A DNA stretch of 9,650 bases from CAZJDM01 sp964544765 (GTDB lineage: Bacteria > Bdellovibrionota_B > Oligoflexia > CAYFLR01). The stretch spans positions 1-9,650 of the forward strand of contig CAZJDM010000161.1 in NCBI GenBank assembly GCA_964544765.1, read 5' to 3'. The position numbers and the translations under genes are program-made. Below, piece after piece: positions 1 to 7,155 of this stretch (position 1 is its first letter; the number at the start of each line of letters is the position of its first letter). The notes beneath the pieces are model-generated. The model was not told where the DNA came from. It did no database searches and saw only the letters and a list, made by a program, of their open reading frames with translations.

Positions 1-2
1 AC

Positions 3-674
3 TCACCATATGCTTCTATGTCTGCCACCAGCGCTTTTTCAGAATGTTCCGGCATGAGTGAATCTGGTTTTGAAGCAGGAACATTTGCTCTTATCAGCAA
101 TCCTCAATGGATGACCATTGCCCGTAATGTTGAACAAGTTTATTCCAATTGGTCGAGCGGCAATGTAGGATCAGGTACTCTGGCCCGAGGCTGGAGCGCG
201 AATGCATCTAGTGGTGATAGCTGGACTAACACGGCAGTGGCATCGTCCACAGGATCAAGTTGCCTTTATAATACCGGCGCTGATACTTGTGCTTCCAGTG
301 GTAGTCATGTTTTTAGAAGAACCCTCACGCTTAGTAACTCGGAAGAGATTTGGGATTTTTCCGGCAATCTTTGGGAATGGGTAGACTTGAATGGTAGTGA
401 TACTTCTTATACTAGTGGTCCAACTAGCTGTGAGTCTAATTGGCATGAATTTAGCACTAGCTGTACTGCTTTAAATGTCGATGATTATAAACCAACCAGC
501 GGATTTGAATCTACTCAAGGTGTAGGGATGTGGTGGGGAGGAACTGGAGGAGCTATGCTCCGTGGTGGAAGTTGGGGTAATTCATCAGGTTCCGGCGCCT
601 ATGCCGTTGATTTACCGTTTGCCGCATCTCATCAGGGTACTTACACAGGATTCCGCTGTGTATATCAACCCTAA
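3..674 (+). CDS. FGE-sulfatase (SUMF1)-like domain protein, C-terminal part only
   Basis: The frame is open to the left edge (codons S-P-Y-A-S precede the first ATG at 18), so this is the last 223 residues of a longer protein and the ATG at 18 is probably internal. The segment NPQWMTIARNVE, the motif DFSGNLWEWVD (codons at 354-386) and the ending LRGGSW...GFRCVYQP are hallmarks of the formylglycine-generating-enzyme/sulfatase-modifying fold, a C-type-lectin-like fold. The paired cysteines that sulfatase-activating enzymes carry shortly after the RGGS motif are absent: the sequence there reads GGSWGNSSGSGAYAV. Formylglycine synthesis is therefore unlikely. Several other cysteines (CLYNTGADTC, CESNWHEFSTSC, GFRC) and the Ser/Gly/Thr-rich composition suggest an exported, disulfide-stabilised binding or structural protein. 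A signal peptide would lie outside the window. The fold is clear; the function is unknown. Confidence 0.8.
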   Translation, partial: SPYASMSATSAFSECSGMSESGFEAGTFALISNPQWMTIARNVEQVYSNWSSGNVGSGTLARGWSANASSGDSWTNTAVASSTGSSCLYNTGADTCASSGSHVFRRTLTLSNSEEIWDFSGNLWEWVDLNGSDTSYTSGPTSCESNWHEFSTSCTALNVDDYKPTSGFESTQGVGMWWGGTGGAMLRGGSWGNSSGSGAYAVDLPFAASHQGTYTGFRCVYQP

Positions 675-675
675 G

Positions 676-720
676 AGGTATTCACATCAGATACCTATAC
701 ATGTTGATAGGTTTTATCTA
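676..720 (+). terminator. Two overlapping hairpins, possible weak terminator or attenuator
   Basis: Two perfect 6-base inverted repeats share their central bases. AGGTAT (676-681) can pair with ATACCT (691-696) over a 9-base loop. ACCTAT (693-698) can pair with ATAGGT (707-712) over an 8-base loop, followed by TTTTAT. The shared ACCT means only one hairpin can form at a time. The second resembles a weak intrinsic terminator for the gene ending at 674, since it has only two G-C pairs and a short T run. The remainder of the gap to 773 is A/T-rich and holds a poor -10-like TATATT at 747-752 without a convincing -35, so the promoter of the efflux operon cannot be fixed. Short A/T-rich inverted repeats also arise by chance. 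Confidence 0.35.
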
Positions 721-773
721 AAGAATCCCATTTAAAATCCGATACTTATATTAATAAACCTTAGAGTATTAAT

Positions 774-2180
774 ATGAGGAATTTTAGGCTGTTATACCTT
801 GGTTGGGTATTTTTAATATCCTATTATTGTTGGGCGAATGAGCTTATTTTGCCCCCCCAAGAAGCCACTAAGATGGCCCTCAAAAATAATCATTCATTAA
901 GATCTCTTGAATTTAATATGGATAGTCTCAGATATAAAATTAAGGAAGCTTGGGGTAGATTCTCTCCCCAATTGTCCCTTAAAGGGATGTTTAATAGATT
1001 AGATAAACCCCAAGACTTTGGTTTGGGAGCTTTAGCTAGTCTGGGTATTCCCGGTATGCCTACCAATACTCCTGATAGAGATATGTATAATATTGGACTA
1101 CAGTTGGCCCAGCCTATTTTTACTGGTTTTAAACTCTATAATGGTTTGAAAGCCGCTAGATTAGGTCTGATTAAAGAACAATCCAGGTTGGAGAATATCC
1201 GAAGAACTATAAAGTATACAGTTTTGCAGTTATATTGGACGTTCTTCAATTTGCAAGAAAATTTAAAGGTAACCAGAGAATCAATCAATCAATTACAAAG
1301 ATTATCTCAGGATCAACAGATGATGTTTAAGAAAGGATTAATTGCTCAGCATGACCTACTAAAAGTGAAAGCCAATCTCTCACAGGCCATATTAGGTGAG
1401 ATTAAAGTAAAGAAAATGTTGGGGGTATTACAACGTTCGTTAGCCATTTTATTGGGCCAAGATCCCACTACTAAAATCAAATTATCAGGAGTGCCAAGAA
1501 TTCCTACTACCTTAAGTAATGTGGAAAAAGTCATGCAAAAATCCATGCAAAGCAGGCCCGATCTTATGGAAATGCGTACTACTGTCGATATAATGAAAAT
1601 AAATGAAAACATAAATCGTAACAGCTACCTGCCTAATATTACATTTCTGGGGAATTATAACTGGGATAAACCTAACGAAAATTATGAATATGACTCCTTT
1701 AAAAAATCGTGGAACATTATGATAACTTTCCAAATGAACCTTTGGGATGGAGGCAAGGGCTATTTTGCCACTAAATCAGCCAAGCGAAGTTTATTGATGA
1801 TGAAAGAAAATTTAAGACAACAACAGAAGGAAGTTAAAAAGGATGTGCTAGATGCCCATCATGATTTGCTAGAAGCAAAGGCGGAATTAATTGCTTCTGA
1901 AGAAAACCTAATGGCCTGGGAAAAAAATCATTTGGTACTGGAACAAAAACTGGCTCAGGGAATGGCTACTATGTTTGAATATTTAAGCGCTCAAAGTACT
2001 TTGACTAGAGCTAAACAACAGGTTATCGAGGCTAAGACTAATTTACAATTAGCCAATATAAAATTTGAGATGGGAGGGGTTGGAAAGACGGCTGCTCCGG
2101 CTTCAAACGCGTCGATCTCCTCATCTGGCGCTGGGTATAGCAACCTTTCCGATTACGGAAATTCATCTGCCGGTTATTAG
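774..2180 (+). CDS. TolC-type outer membrane efflux protein
   Basis: This 468-residue protein would form the outer-membrane channel and periplasmic tunnel of the pump encoded by the next two genes. Residues 1-21 are a signal peptide (basic MRNFR, a hydrophobic core, then CWA before NE). The two halves typical of outer membrane efflux proteins are visible. The first begins with ATKMALKNNHSLRSLE around residues 31-46 and the second contains SRPDLMEMR (RPDL at 261-264) followed by SYLPNITFLGNYNW. Long alpha-helical stretches rich in K, E, Q and L lie between them, and length is normal for the family. The C-terminal 30 or so residues form an unusual Ser/Gly/Ala/Tyr-rich tail (PASNASISSSGAGYSNLSDY). 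The start is chosen because it gives the signal peptide directly. Only a weak AGAG (763-766) stands in for a ribosome binding site. First gene of a three-gene operon; substrate not predictable. Confidence 0.93.
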   Translation: MRNFRLLYLGWVFLISYYCWANELILPPQEATKMALKNNHSLRSLEFNMDSLRYKIKEAWGRFSPQLSLKGMFNRLDKPQDFGLGALASLGIPGMPTNTPDRDMYNIGLQLAQPIFTGFKLYNGLKAARLGLIKEQSRLENIRRTIKYTVLQLYWTFFNLQENLKVTRESINQLQRLSQDQQMMFKKGLIAQHDLLKVKANLSQAILGEIKVKKMLGVLQRSLAILLGQDPTTKIKLSGVPRIPTTLSNVEKVMQKSMQSRPDLMEMRTTVDIMKINENINRNSYLPNITFLGNYNWDKPNENYEYDSFKKSWNIMITFQMNLWDGGKGYFATKSAKRSLLMMKENLRQQQKEVKKDVLDAHHDLLEAKAELIASEENLMAWEKNHLVLEQKLAQGMATMFEYLSAQSTLTRAKQQVIEAKTNLQLANIKFEMGGVGKTAAPASNASISSSGAGYSNLSDYGNSSAGY

Positions 2181-2184
2181 GGGT
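2179..2184 (+). promoter_or_regulatory. Ribosome binding site of the membrane fusion protein gene
   Basis: AGGGGT lies 7 bases before the ATG at 2192 and overlaps the stop codon of the upstream gene (2178-2180), which suggests translational coupling. It supports ATG 2192 over an alternative in-frame TTG at 2252. The TTG would give a more ordinary short lipoprotein signal peptide but is preceded only by A/T-rich repeat sequence without a Shine-Dalgarno match. Confidence 0.6.
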
Positions 2185-2191
2185 ATTAATT

Positions 2192-3301
2192 ATGGAAAAA
2201 ATAAGACCAACAAATTTAAACAAATCAAGCAAATTAAACAAATTAAACAAATTGATCGAATTTTACGAATTAAAATTATTAATTTGTTTGTTGGCAGTGG
2301 GATTATCAGCTTGTACCCAAGATAAATCATTTGGCGCTAAAGGTCTTTCAGAATTAGATAAACTAAAGCCTTCAGTAATTCTTGACCAGGTAAAAAGGGG
2401 AACAATTGCTGAACGTCATGTCTATACCGGATTTTTATATCCGTGGAAAAAAGCTGATTTAGCACCTTCCATGCCGGGTAAGATTAGTAAAATTTTGGTG
2501 AAAGAAGGAGAATTGGTCAGCAAAGGACAATTATTAGTTGAGATGGATAATACTCAATTAATCAATCTCCAGGCTCAATTTGATTTAGCGAAGTCAAATT
2601 ATGATCGAATTAAAACTCTACACGAGTCAGGAGCCATATCAGCCGCTAAATTTGAACAAGCTAAAGCTGCTTACATTCAAGCCAAGAGAGGTTTAAAAAG
2701 TGTCAGTGAAAATACTAAACTTACCGCACCGTTTAGAGGTGTTATCTCTGCTATTGCCCGTGAAGAAGGAGAGATTTATTCACTTGGAATGAGGTTACCA
2801 GGAGGAATTAATGGTCTTATTCAGGTTATTGACAGAACATCCATTAAAGTGGATGTACAGGTGAGTGAAAACATTATTTCCAAGATAAAAACAGGGACAG
2901 CAGTTCAATTGACGGTAAAACCAATTAAAGACCGTGTGTTTCAAGGTAAGGTATATTTTGTTAATCCATCTGCTGATAACTTAAGTAGAACTTTTAAAAT
3001 ATCTGTCAAAATTGATAATCGTACTGGAGAGTTATATCCAGGATTTTATGGTCAGGTAGCCTTAATTTTAGATGAAAAACCCAATGTTATTCAAATATCT
3101 AATTCAGCCATAATTGATGACAAGTACGTATTTGTTTTTAATGACGGGAGGGTGCATAAAAAAGAAGTCAAAGTCGGAATTAAAGATTTGGAAAATATGG
3201 AAATCTTATACGGACTGACTGAACAGGATAGGGTGGTTGTATCCGGAAATAGTCTATTAATTGATGGGACCGAAGTATCGGTTGAGAAGGGTAGTCAATA
3301 G
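2192..3301 (+). CDS. RND efflux membrane fusion protein (periplasmic adaptor), lipoprotein
   Basis: This 369-residue HlyD/AcrA-type adaptor would bridge the RND permease and the TolC-like channel in the periplasm. The hydrophobic segment LKLLICLLAVGLSAC ends in a lipobox with Cys41 as the predicted lipidated residue. The two halves of the lipoyl-like domain are at about residues 91-119 (PSMPGKISKILVKEGELVSKG) and 176-200 (LTAPFRGVISAIAREEGEI). Between them is an alpha-helical hairpin (about 121-175, NLQAQFDLAKSNYDRIKTLH onward). A beta-barrel region (about 205-290, with the motif LYPGFYGQVAL) and a membrane-proximal domain ending near GLTEQDRVVVSG follow. The signal peptide has an unusually long polar n-region built on LNK repeats (residues 9-20). 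It starts 11 bases after the channel gene and ends 28 bases before the permease gene, so all three are probably one transcript. Confidence 0.93.
   Translation: MEKIRPTNLNKSSKLNKLNKLIEFYELKLLICLLAVGLSACTQDKSFGAKGLSELDKLKPSVILDQVKRGTIAERHVYTGFLYPWKKADLAPSMPGKISKILVKEGELVSKGQLLVEMDNTQLINLQAQFDLAKSNYDRIKTLHESGAISAAKFEQAKAAYIQAKRGLKSVSENTKLTAPFRGVISAIAREEGEIYSLGMRLPGGINGLIQVIDRTSIKVDVQVSENIISKIKTGTAVQLTVKPIKDRVFQGKVYFVNPSADNLSRTFKISVKIDNRTGELYPGFYGQVALILDEKPNVIQISNSAIIDDKYVFVFNDGRVHKKEVKVGIKDLENMEILYGLTEQDRVVVSGNSLLIDGTEVSVEKGSQ
2216..2251 (+). repeat. In-frame 9-base tandem repeat (four units, one diverged)
   Basis: Four consecutive 9-base units read TTAAACAAA, TCAAGCAAA, TTAAACAAA, TTAAACAAA and encode LNK-SSK-LNK-LNK in the n-region of the lipoprotein signal peptide. 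A fifth partial unit (TTG) follows. Because the unit is a multiple of three, gain or loss of copies would lengthen or shorten the basic n-region without breaking the frame. Confidence 0.8.
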
Positions 3302-3329
3302 AAGAAAAAATTAGATCAAGGAACTTTGG

Positions 3330-6300
3330 ATGGAAATATTAAGATTGGTCAATCTTTCAGTAAATCGTAAAGTTACCATTACGATGCTGATACTTATTAT
3401 CATGGTCTTTGGCGTTTTGAGTTTTACTAGATTAGGTCTGGACATGTTGCCTAAGATTGATTTTCCGATGATCACGGTAATGACCAACTATCAAGGAGCA
3501 TCTCCGCGTGATGTTGAACAACTTATTACTAAAGTAATTGAGTCTCAAGTCTCAGGGATCAGTGGAGTGAAAAATGTTAAGTCATCTTCGCAAGAAGGTA
3601 TTTCCATAGTAATGATTGAGTTTGAATATGGAACCGACTTGGATGTGGCTTCGCAAACTATTCGTGATCGAATTGATTTTGTTCGTGACTACTTACCAGA
3701 GGGAGTTAAAACTCCGTTTGTTCTAAAATTTGATCCTAGTATGATGCCCGTAATGTTTATGGGGGTAGAAGGTAAAATGCCCAGTTATCAATTACGAAAA
3801 TTAATTGATGAAAATGTCAGTGAAAGATTAGAGAGATTAGAAGGTGTCGCCTCATCTATAGTGATGGGAGGAGACGAGCGAGAAATACAAATTAAAATTG
3901 ATCCTCATAAATTAAGAGCCAGGTCCCTGGGTATTGATGATATTGTAAGAGGTTTAGGGGCGCAGAATATCAATGTTCCCGCTGGTAATTTGGTCCATGA
4001 CCAAAAAGATCATCTGTTAAGAGCTATCGGAGAATTTAGCAATATCGAGCAAATTCGATCATTGGTTATTTCTATTACCAAAACCGGAAAAACCATTAAA
4101 TTAGGAGAGGTTGCCAATGTAGTAGATGGCTTTAAGGAAAAAAGATATGCCACTCGGATGGGTAATGGTGATGCGGTTTTTATGATTGTTACCAAAAGGT
4201 CGGGAAGTAATACTTTGTTGGTGACTCAAGGGGTTTTAGCCGAGATTGAAAGACTAAAAAAAGAAGTCCTTACTCCCGACATAAAATTTCTCGATATTTT
4301 TAATCAGGGTGAGCCCATTAAAAGAGTGACTAATAGAACCGGTGGTAATATTTTAGTGGGTGGGATTCTAGCCATAATATTTATGTTTTTTTTCCTAAGA
4401 AGTGTACGACCTACTTTGACCATTGCAGTAGCTATTCCTTTTTCCATAATTACTACTTTTATTGCCATTTATGTGGCGGGTTTTACCTTAAATCTTATGA
4501 CCATGGGAGGTTTGGCCCTGGGAGTTGGTATGTTGGTAGATAATGCGGTAGTGGTAATAGAAAATATCTATCGTTACATCGAACAAGGAATGGCGCCAAA
4601 TCAAGCGGCTAAAAAGGGTGCTTCCGAGGTTGGTATGGCCATTACATCTTCCACAATGACCACTATTGTGGTTTTCTTACCAATATTATTTGCCGGAGGA
4701 TTAGCAAGCCAATTAGCTAGAGGATTGGCCCTTACTATCATGTTTTCTTTAGCGGCATCTTTATTAATTGCCTTGACCATTGTGCCGATGCTCGCTTCGG
4801 TAATATTTGTCAAACGGGGGCAGGAAGATACTACCCCATGGTTTAATCCCGTACGTGAAGTTTATAGCAGAGTGATAAAGTATGCTCTGGATCATCCTTG
4901 GAAAATCTATTTATCGACTGCCCTAATTGTTATTATAACGGTGTTTATCGGAGTAAAGTTCGTAGGCGCGGTCTTTATGCCGAAGCATGATACCAATATG
5001 GTATTTTTACAAATGGATGTACCGATCGGAACTCCGATGGAAGAGACGCTTCGTACAGGTGTTGACATCAAGAAGTTAATTGAGGGTTATAAGGATGTGA
5101 GAACCGTGGCTATTTCAGTCGGACGTGATGAAAATGATCGAGGTCCTGATTCAGGGATTTCTGGTACTCATCAAGCTCAATTTTTTGTTCGTTTAAAGGA
5201 AGCCGCGGAACGTGAGTATACTTCGATGGAACTATCAGATCGTATAAGAAGTCGTTTGCCAAAGTTAAAGGGAACTAGATTTCATTTTATCGATATGGGC
5301 TTGGAGCAAGGACAGCAAGCCAAGCCAGTGCAGATAAAAGTGTTCGGCAAGGATTTCGCAGTCTTAAAAAGTATTTGTGATGTTATCTATAAAAAAATCC
5401 AGGACGTTCCTGGTCTAAAGGATTTGGATACATCGCTTTCCAAAGGGAGACCAGAAATTCATTTTAAGGTTAATCATGACAAGGCTATGCGCTATGGATT
5501 GACTTCTTATCAGATCGAAAAAGCTATCCAGGTGGCTACCTTGGGTCAGGTTGCTACGCGCTTTCATGTGGGTGGAGAGGAAATAAACGTTCGAGTGAGG
5601 CTGGATAAACAATTTCGTTCTTCATTAGAGGAGTTAAGAAGAATTCCCATTAAAACTCCTATGGGAGGGATCGTTCCTTTAGAAAATATTGTTGATTTTG
5701 ATGATGATATAGGGCCAGTAGTGATTAACCGTGATAACCAATACAGACTAGCTACGGTTGGCGCTAATACTCATGATCGTGATATGAGTTCTATTGTGGA
5801 GGATGTTAAAGCCAGGATAGGTGGAATTAACAAAAATTTACCCTCGGGTTATTTTATCGAGTTTGGGGGTGAATTTGAAAAAATGAAGGATGCTTTTAGT
5901 GACTTATTGTTGGCCTTGTTGTTAGCTATTTTGTTAGTTTTTATGATTATGGCCGCTCAATTTGAAAGTCTTACTCATCCTTTTACTATTATGTCGACTC
6001 TTCCTCTCGCTTTGGTGGGAGTGGTGTGGATGTTTTTAACCACTGGAACACCGTTGTCAGTAGTGACCTTTGTAGGAGTTATCATTTTATCGGGAGTGGT
6101 GGTAAATAATGGAATTGTAATGATTGATTATATCAATCAACGTAGAAGGGCGGGAGAATCAATTAATGATGCTATTTGTAAGGCAGCTACTATACGACTT
6201 CGGCCTATAATTATTACAGCTGGAACGACAATTTTAGGTATGTTGCCTATGGCGGTGGATACTGGCGAGGGAGCCGCTATGAGGGCACCTATGGCTCTAA

Positions 6301-6428
6301 CTGTAATTGGGGGGTTGTTAGTTGCTTCTATGCTTACCTTGATAGTGCTGCCTCTTGTGTATCGATCTTTTAGTAATATGGGATTAAAGATTAAAAATAG
6401 ATTTAAATTATTGATTGGTCATAAATGA
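3330..6428 (+). CDS. RND-family efflux pump, inner-membrane permease subunit
   Basis: At 1032 residues this has the length of AcrB-type transporters, which bind substrates in the periplasm and export them in exchange for protons. TM1 (about 12-34) is followed by the porter-domain start LGLDMLPKIDFPMITV and the motif YQGASPRDVEQLITK. TM2-TM6 cover about 335-500. A second internal half repeats the plan: TM7 near 525-545, a second porter domain, then TM8-TM12 at about 855-1015. The TM4 motif GMLVDNAVVVIENIYRY gives Asp404-Asn405 where AcrB has Asp407-Asp408. The TM10 motif SGVVVNNGIVMIDYIN has Asn926 where AcrB has Lys940. The TM11 motif RLRPIIITAGTTILGMLP keeps its arginine. AAGGA at 3318-3322, 7 bases upstream, supports the ATG. 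The last gene of the operon, it overlaps the convergent gene by 10 bases. Family certain, substrate unknown. Confidence 0.96.
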   Translation: MEILRLVNLSVNRKVTITMLILIIMVFGVLSFTRLGLDMLPKIDFPMITVMTNYQGASPRDVEQLITKVIESQVSGISGVKNVKSSSQEGISIVMIEFEYGTDLDVASQTIRDRIDFVRDYLPEGVKTPFVLKFDPSMMPVMFMGVEGKMPSYQLRKLIDENVSERLERLEGVASSIVMGGDEREIQIKIDPHKLRARSLGIDDIVRGLGAQNINVPAGNLVHDQKDHLLRAIGEFSNIEQIRSLVISITKTGKTIKLGEVANVVDGFKEKRYATRMGNGDAVFMIVTKRSGSNTLLVTQGVLAEIERLKKEVLTPDIKFLDIFNQGEPIKRVTNRTGGNILVGGILAIIFMFFFLRSVRPTLTIAVAIPFSIITTFIAIYVAGFTLNLMTMGGLALGVGMLVDNAVVVIENIYRYIEQGMAPNQAAKKGASEVGMAITSSTMTTIVVFLPILFAGGLASQLARGLALTIMFSLAASLLIALTIVPMLASVIFVKRGQEDTTPWFNPVREVYSRVIKYALDHPWKIYLSTALIVIITVFIGVKFVGAVFMPKHDTNMVFLQMDVPIGTPMEETLRTGVDIKKLIEGYKDVRTVAISVGRDENDRGPDSGISGTHQAQFFVRLKEAAEREYTSMELSDRIRSRLPKLKGTRFHFIDMGLEQGQQAKPVQIKVFGKDFAVLKSICDVIYKKIQDVPGLKDLDTSLSKGRPEIHFKVNHDKAMRYGLTSYQIEKAIQVATLGQVATRFHVGGEEINVRVRLDKQFRSSLEELRRIPIKTPMGGIVPLENIVDFDDDIGPVVINRDNQYRLATVGANTHDRDMSSIVEDVKARIGGINKNLPSGYFIEFGGEFEKMKDAFSDLLLALLLAILLVFMIMAAQFESLTHPFTIMSTLPLALVGVVWMFLTTGTPLSVVTFVGVIILSGVVVNNGIVMIDYINQRRRAGESINDAICKAATIRLRPIIITAGTTILGMLPMAVDTGEGAAMRAPMALTVIGGLLVASMLTLIVLPLVYRSFSNMGLKIKNRFKLLIGHK

Positions 6429-7054
6429 ATATCTAAATTAGCAATTTGAGAATTTTCTTTTTTAGAGTCATTTGCTTTCTTGGTAGTATTAAAGGCTTGA
6501 TTGTCAAACTTATCTAATGAAACTTTGGTTAGTAAATAGATGAGTAATTTTCCAAGGGCAGCAAAGGTCACGGGGAAAGGTTTATTCTGATAACTATCAT
6601 GTTCAGAATATATAAATTGTCGTTGGTTATTGGATTGGATTATGTCGAAACCCATCGATACATCTGCCTCGTCAGTGAAGGCCAGATATCCTACAGCATA
6701 ATCTTTAATCAATGATTCTGACTTTTGATCCTTGTTTACCTGATTTTTAAAGAAAAATTCTATTTTAATTGAATTTTCATTGGTACACATTAGATGAGGA
6801 CACTTGATAATGATTTCTTCCTCAAATTTCTTGATTGTTAAGTATTGTGGTATATGTCGTGTCTTAAAAAGTGTCCCGTTTTTACTCCATTTAATAAACT
6901 TGTAGAATGTTTCAGTTATAAGTTGGTTGATATTTCGGATAAATAGGACTCGTTCTTCAGCTTGAGAGATTTTTAATTTCTCTTTGGCCCTTGTTATTTT
7001 ATTTCGGTTTTTCTCCATAGAGATTTTGAATTCATTTTCAAAATTAAAAGACAT
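6419..7054 (-). CDS. Hypothetical protein, 211 residues, soluble
   Basis: I do not recognise this protein. It has no signal peptide and no clear membrane segment. The N-terminal part (about residues 1-60) is Lys/Glu-rich and helical in character (ISMEKNRNKITRAKEKLKIS). The middle looks strand-rich (EEIIIKCPHLMC, IKIEFFFKNQV, VGYLAFTDEADVSMGFDIIQ) with two cysteines in KCPHLMC. A helix (FAALGKLLIYLLTKVSLDKF) and a charged, probably disordered Lys/Asn/Ser tail close it. Reality as a gene is supported by a good Shine-Dalgarno AAGGAAG (complement of 7060-7066) at suitable spacing from the ATG, and by no competing frame. It converges on the RND gene with a 10-base tail overlap. A perfect TATAAT on this strand (7139-7144) lies about 85 bases upstream, but its -35 is poor. 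A cytoplasmic location is inferred. Confidence 0.75.
   Translation of the reverse strand: MSFNFENEFKISMEKNRNKITRAKEKLKISQAEERVLFIRNINQLITETFYKFIKWSKNGTLFKTRHIPQYLTIKKFEEEIIIKCPHLMCTNENSIKIEFFFKNQVNKDQKSESLIKDYAVGYLAFTDEADVSMGFDIIQSNNQRQFIYSEHDSYQNKPFPVTFAALGKLLIYLLTKVSLDKFDNQAFNTTKKANDSKKENSQIANLDIHL
6433..6463 (+). terminator. Weak candidate terminator after the RND gene
   Basis: CT-AAATT (6433-6439) can pair with AATTT-G-AG (6443-6450) with one bulged G and a 3-base loop. The T-rich run TTTTCTTTTTT (6453-6463) follows. The stem is nearly all A-T and lies inside the 3' end of the convergent gene, so it may simply reflect Lys-rich coding sequence on the other strand. It is the only terminator-like element just downstream of the efflux operon. 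Confidence 0.25.
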
Positions 7055-7155
7055 TTTAACTTCCTTTATTAGGTAGTTATCTATGGAACACCATTTAGTT
7101 TATGTGATCGGTAATTAATAATAAAAGTTGAGATTATTATTATATTGTATAAATA

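Noticed and set aside
540..665. Possible variable region of a diversity-generating retroelement at the C-terminus of the FGE-like protein
   Set aside because: The fold and position fit, but there is no reverse transcriptase, no accessory gene and no template repeat copy anywhere in the window.
1346..1733. Minus-strand open frames inside the TolC-like gene
   Set aside because: They lie wholly opposite a well-supported gene and their translations show no recognisable domain. They are shadows of the real coding frame.
2252..3301. Alternative TTG start for the membrane fusion protein, giving a shorter lipoprotein signal peptide
   Set aside because: There is no Shine-Dalgarno sequence in the A/T-rich repeat just upstream, whereas ATG 2192 has AGGGG at proper spacing. 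It is kept only as an open alternative.
7116..7139. Inverted repeat TAATAAT / ATTATTA as a terminator after the enoyl-CoA hydratase gene
   Set aside because: The stem is entirely A-T with a 10-base loop and no T run follows on the minus strand. It is expected by chance in such A/T-rich DNA.
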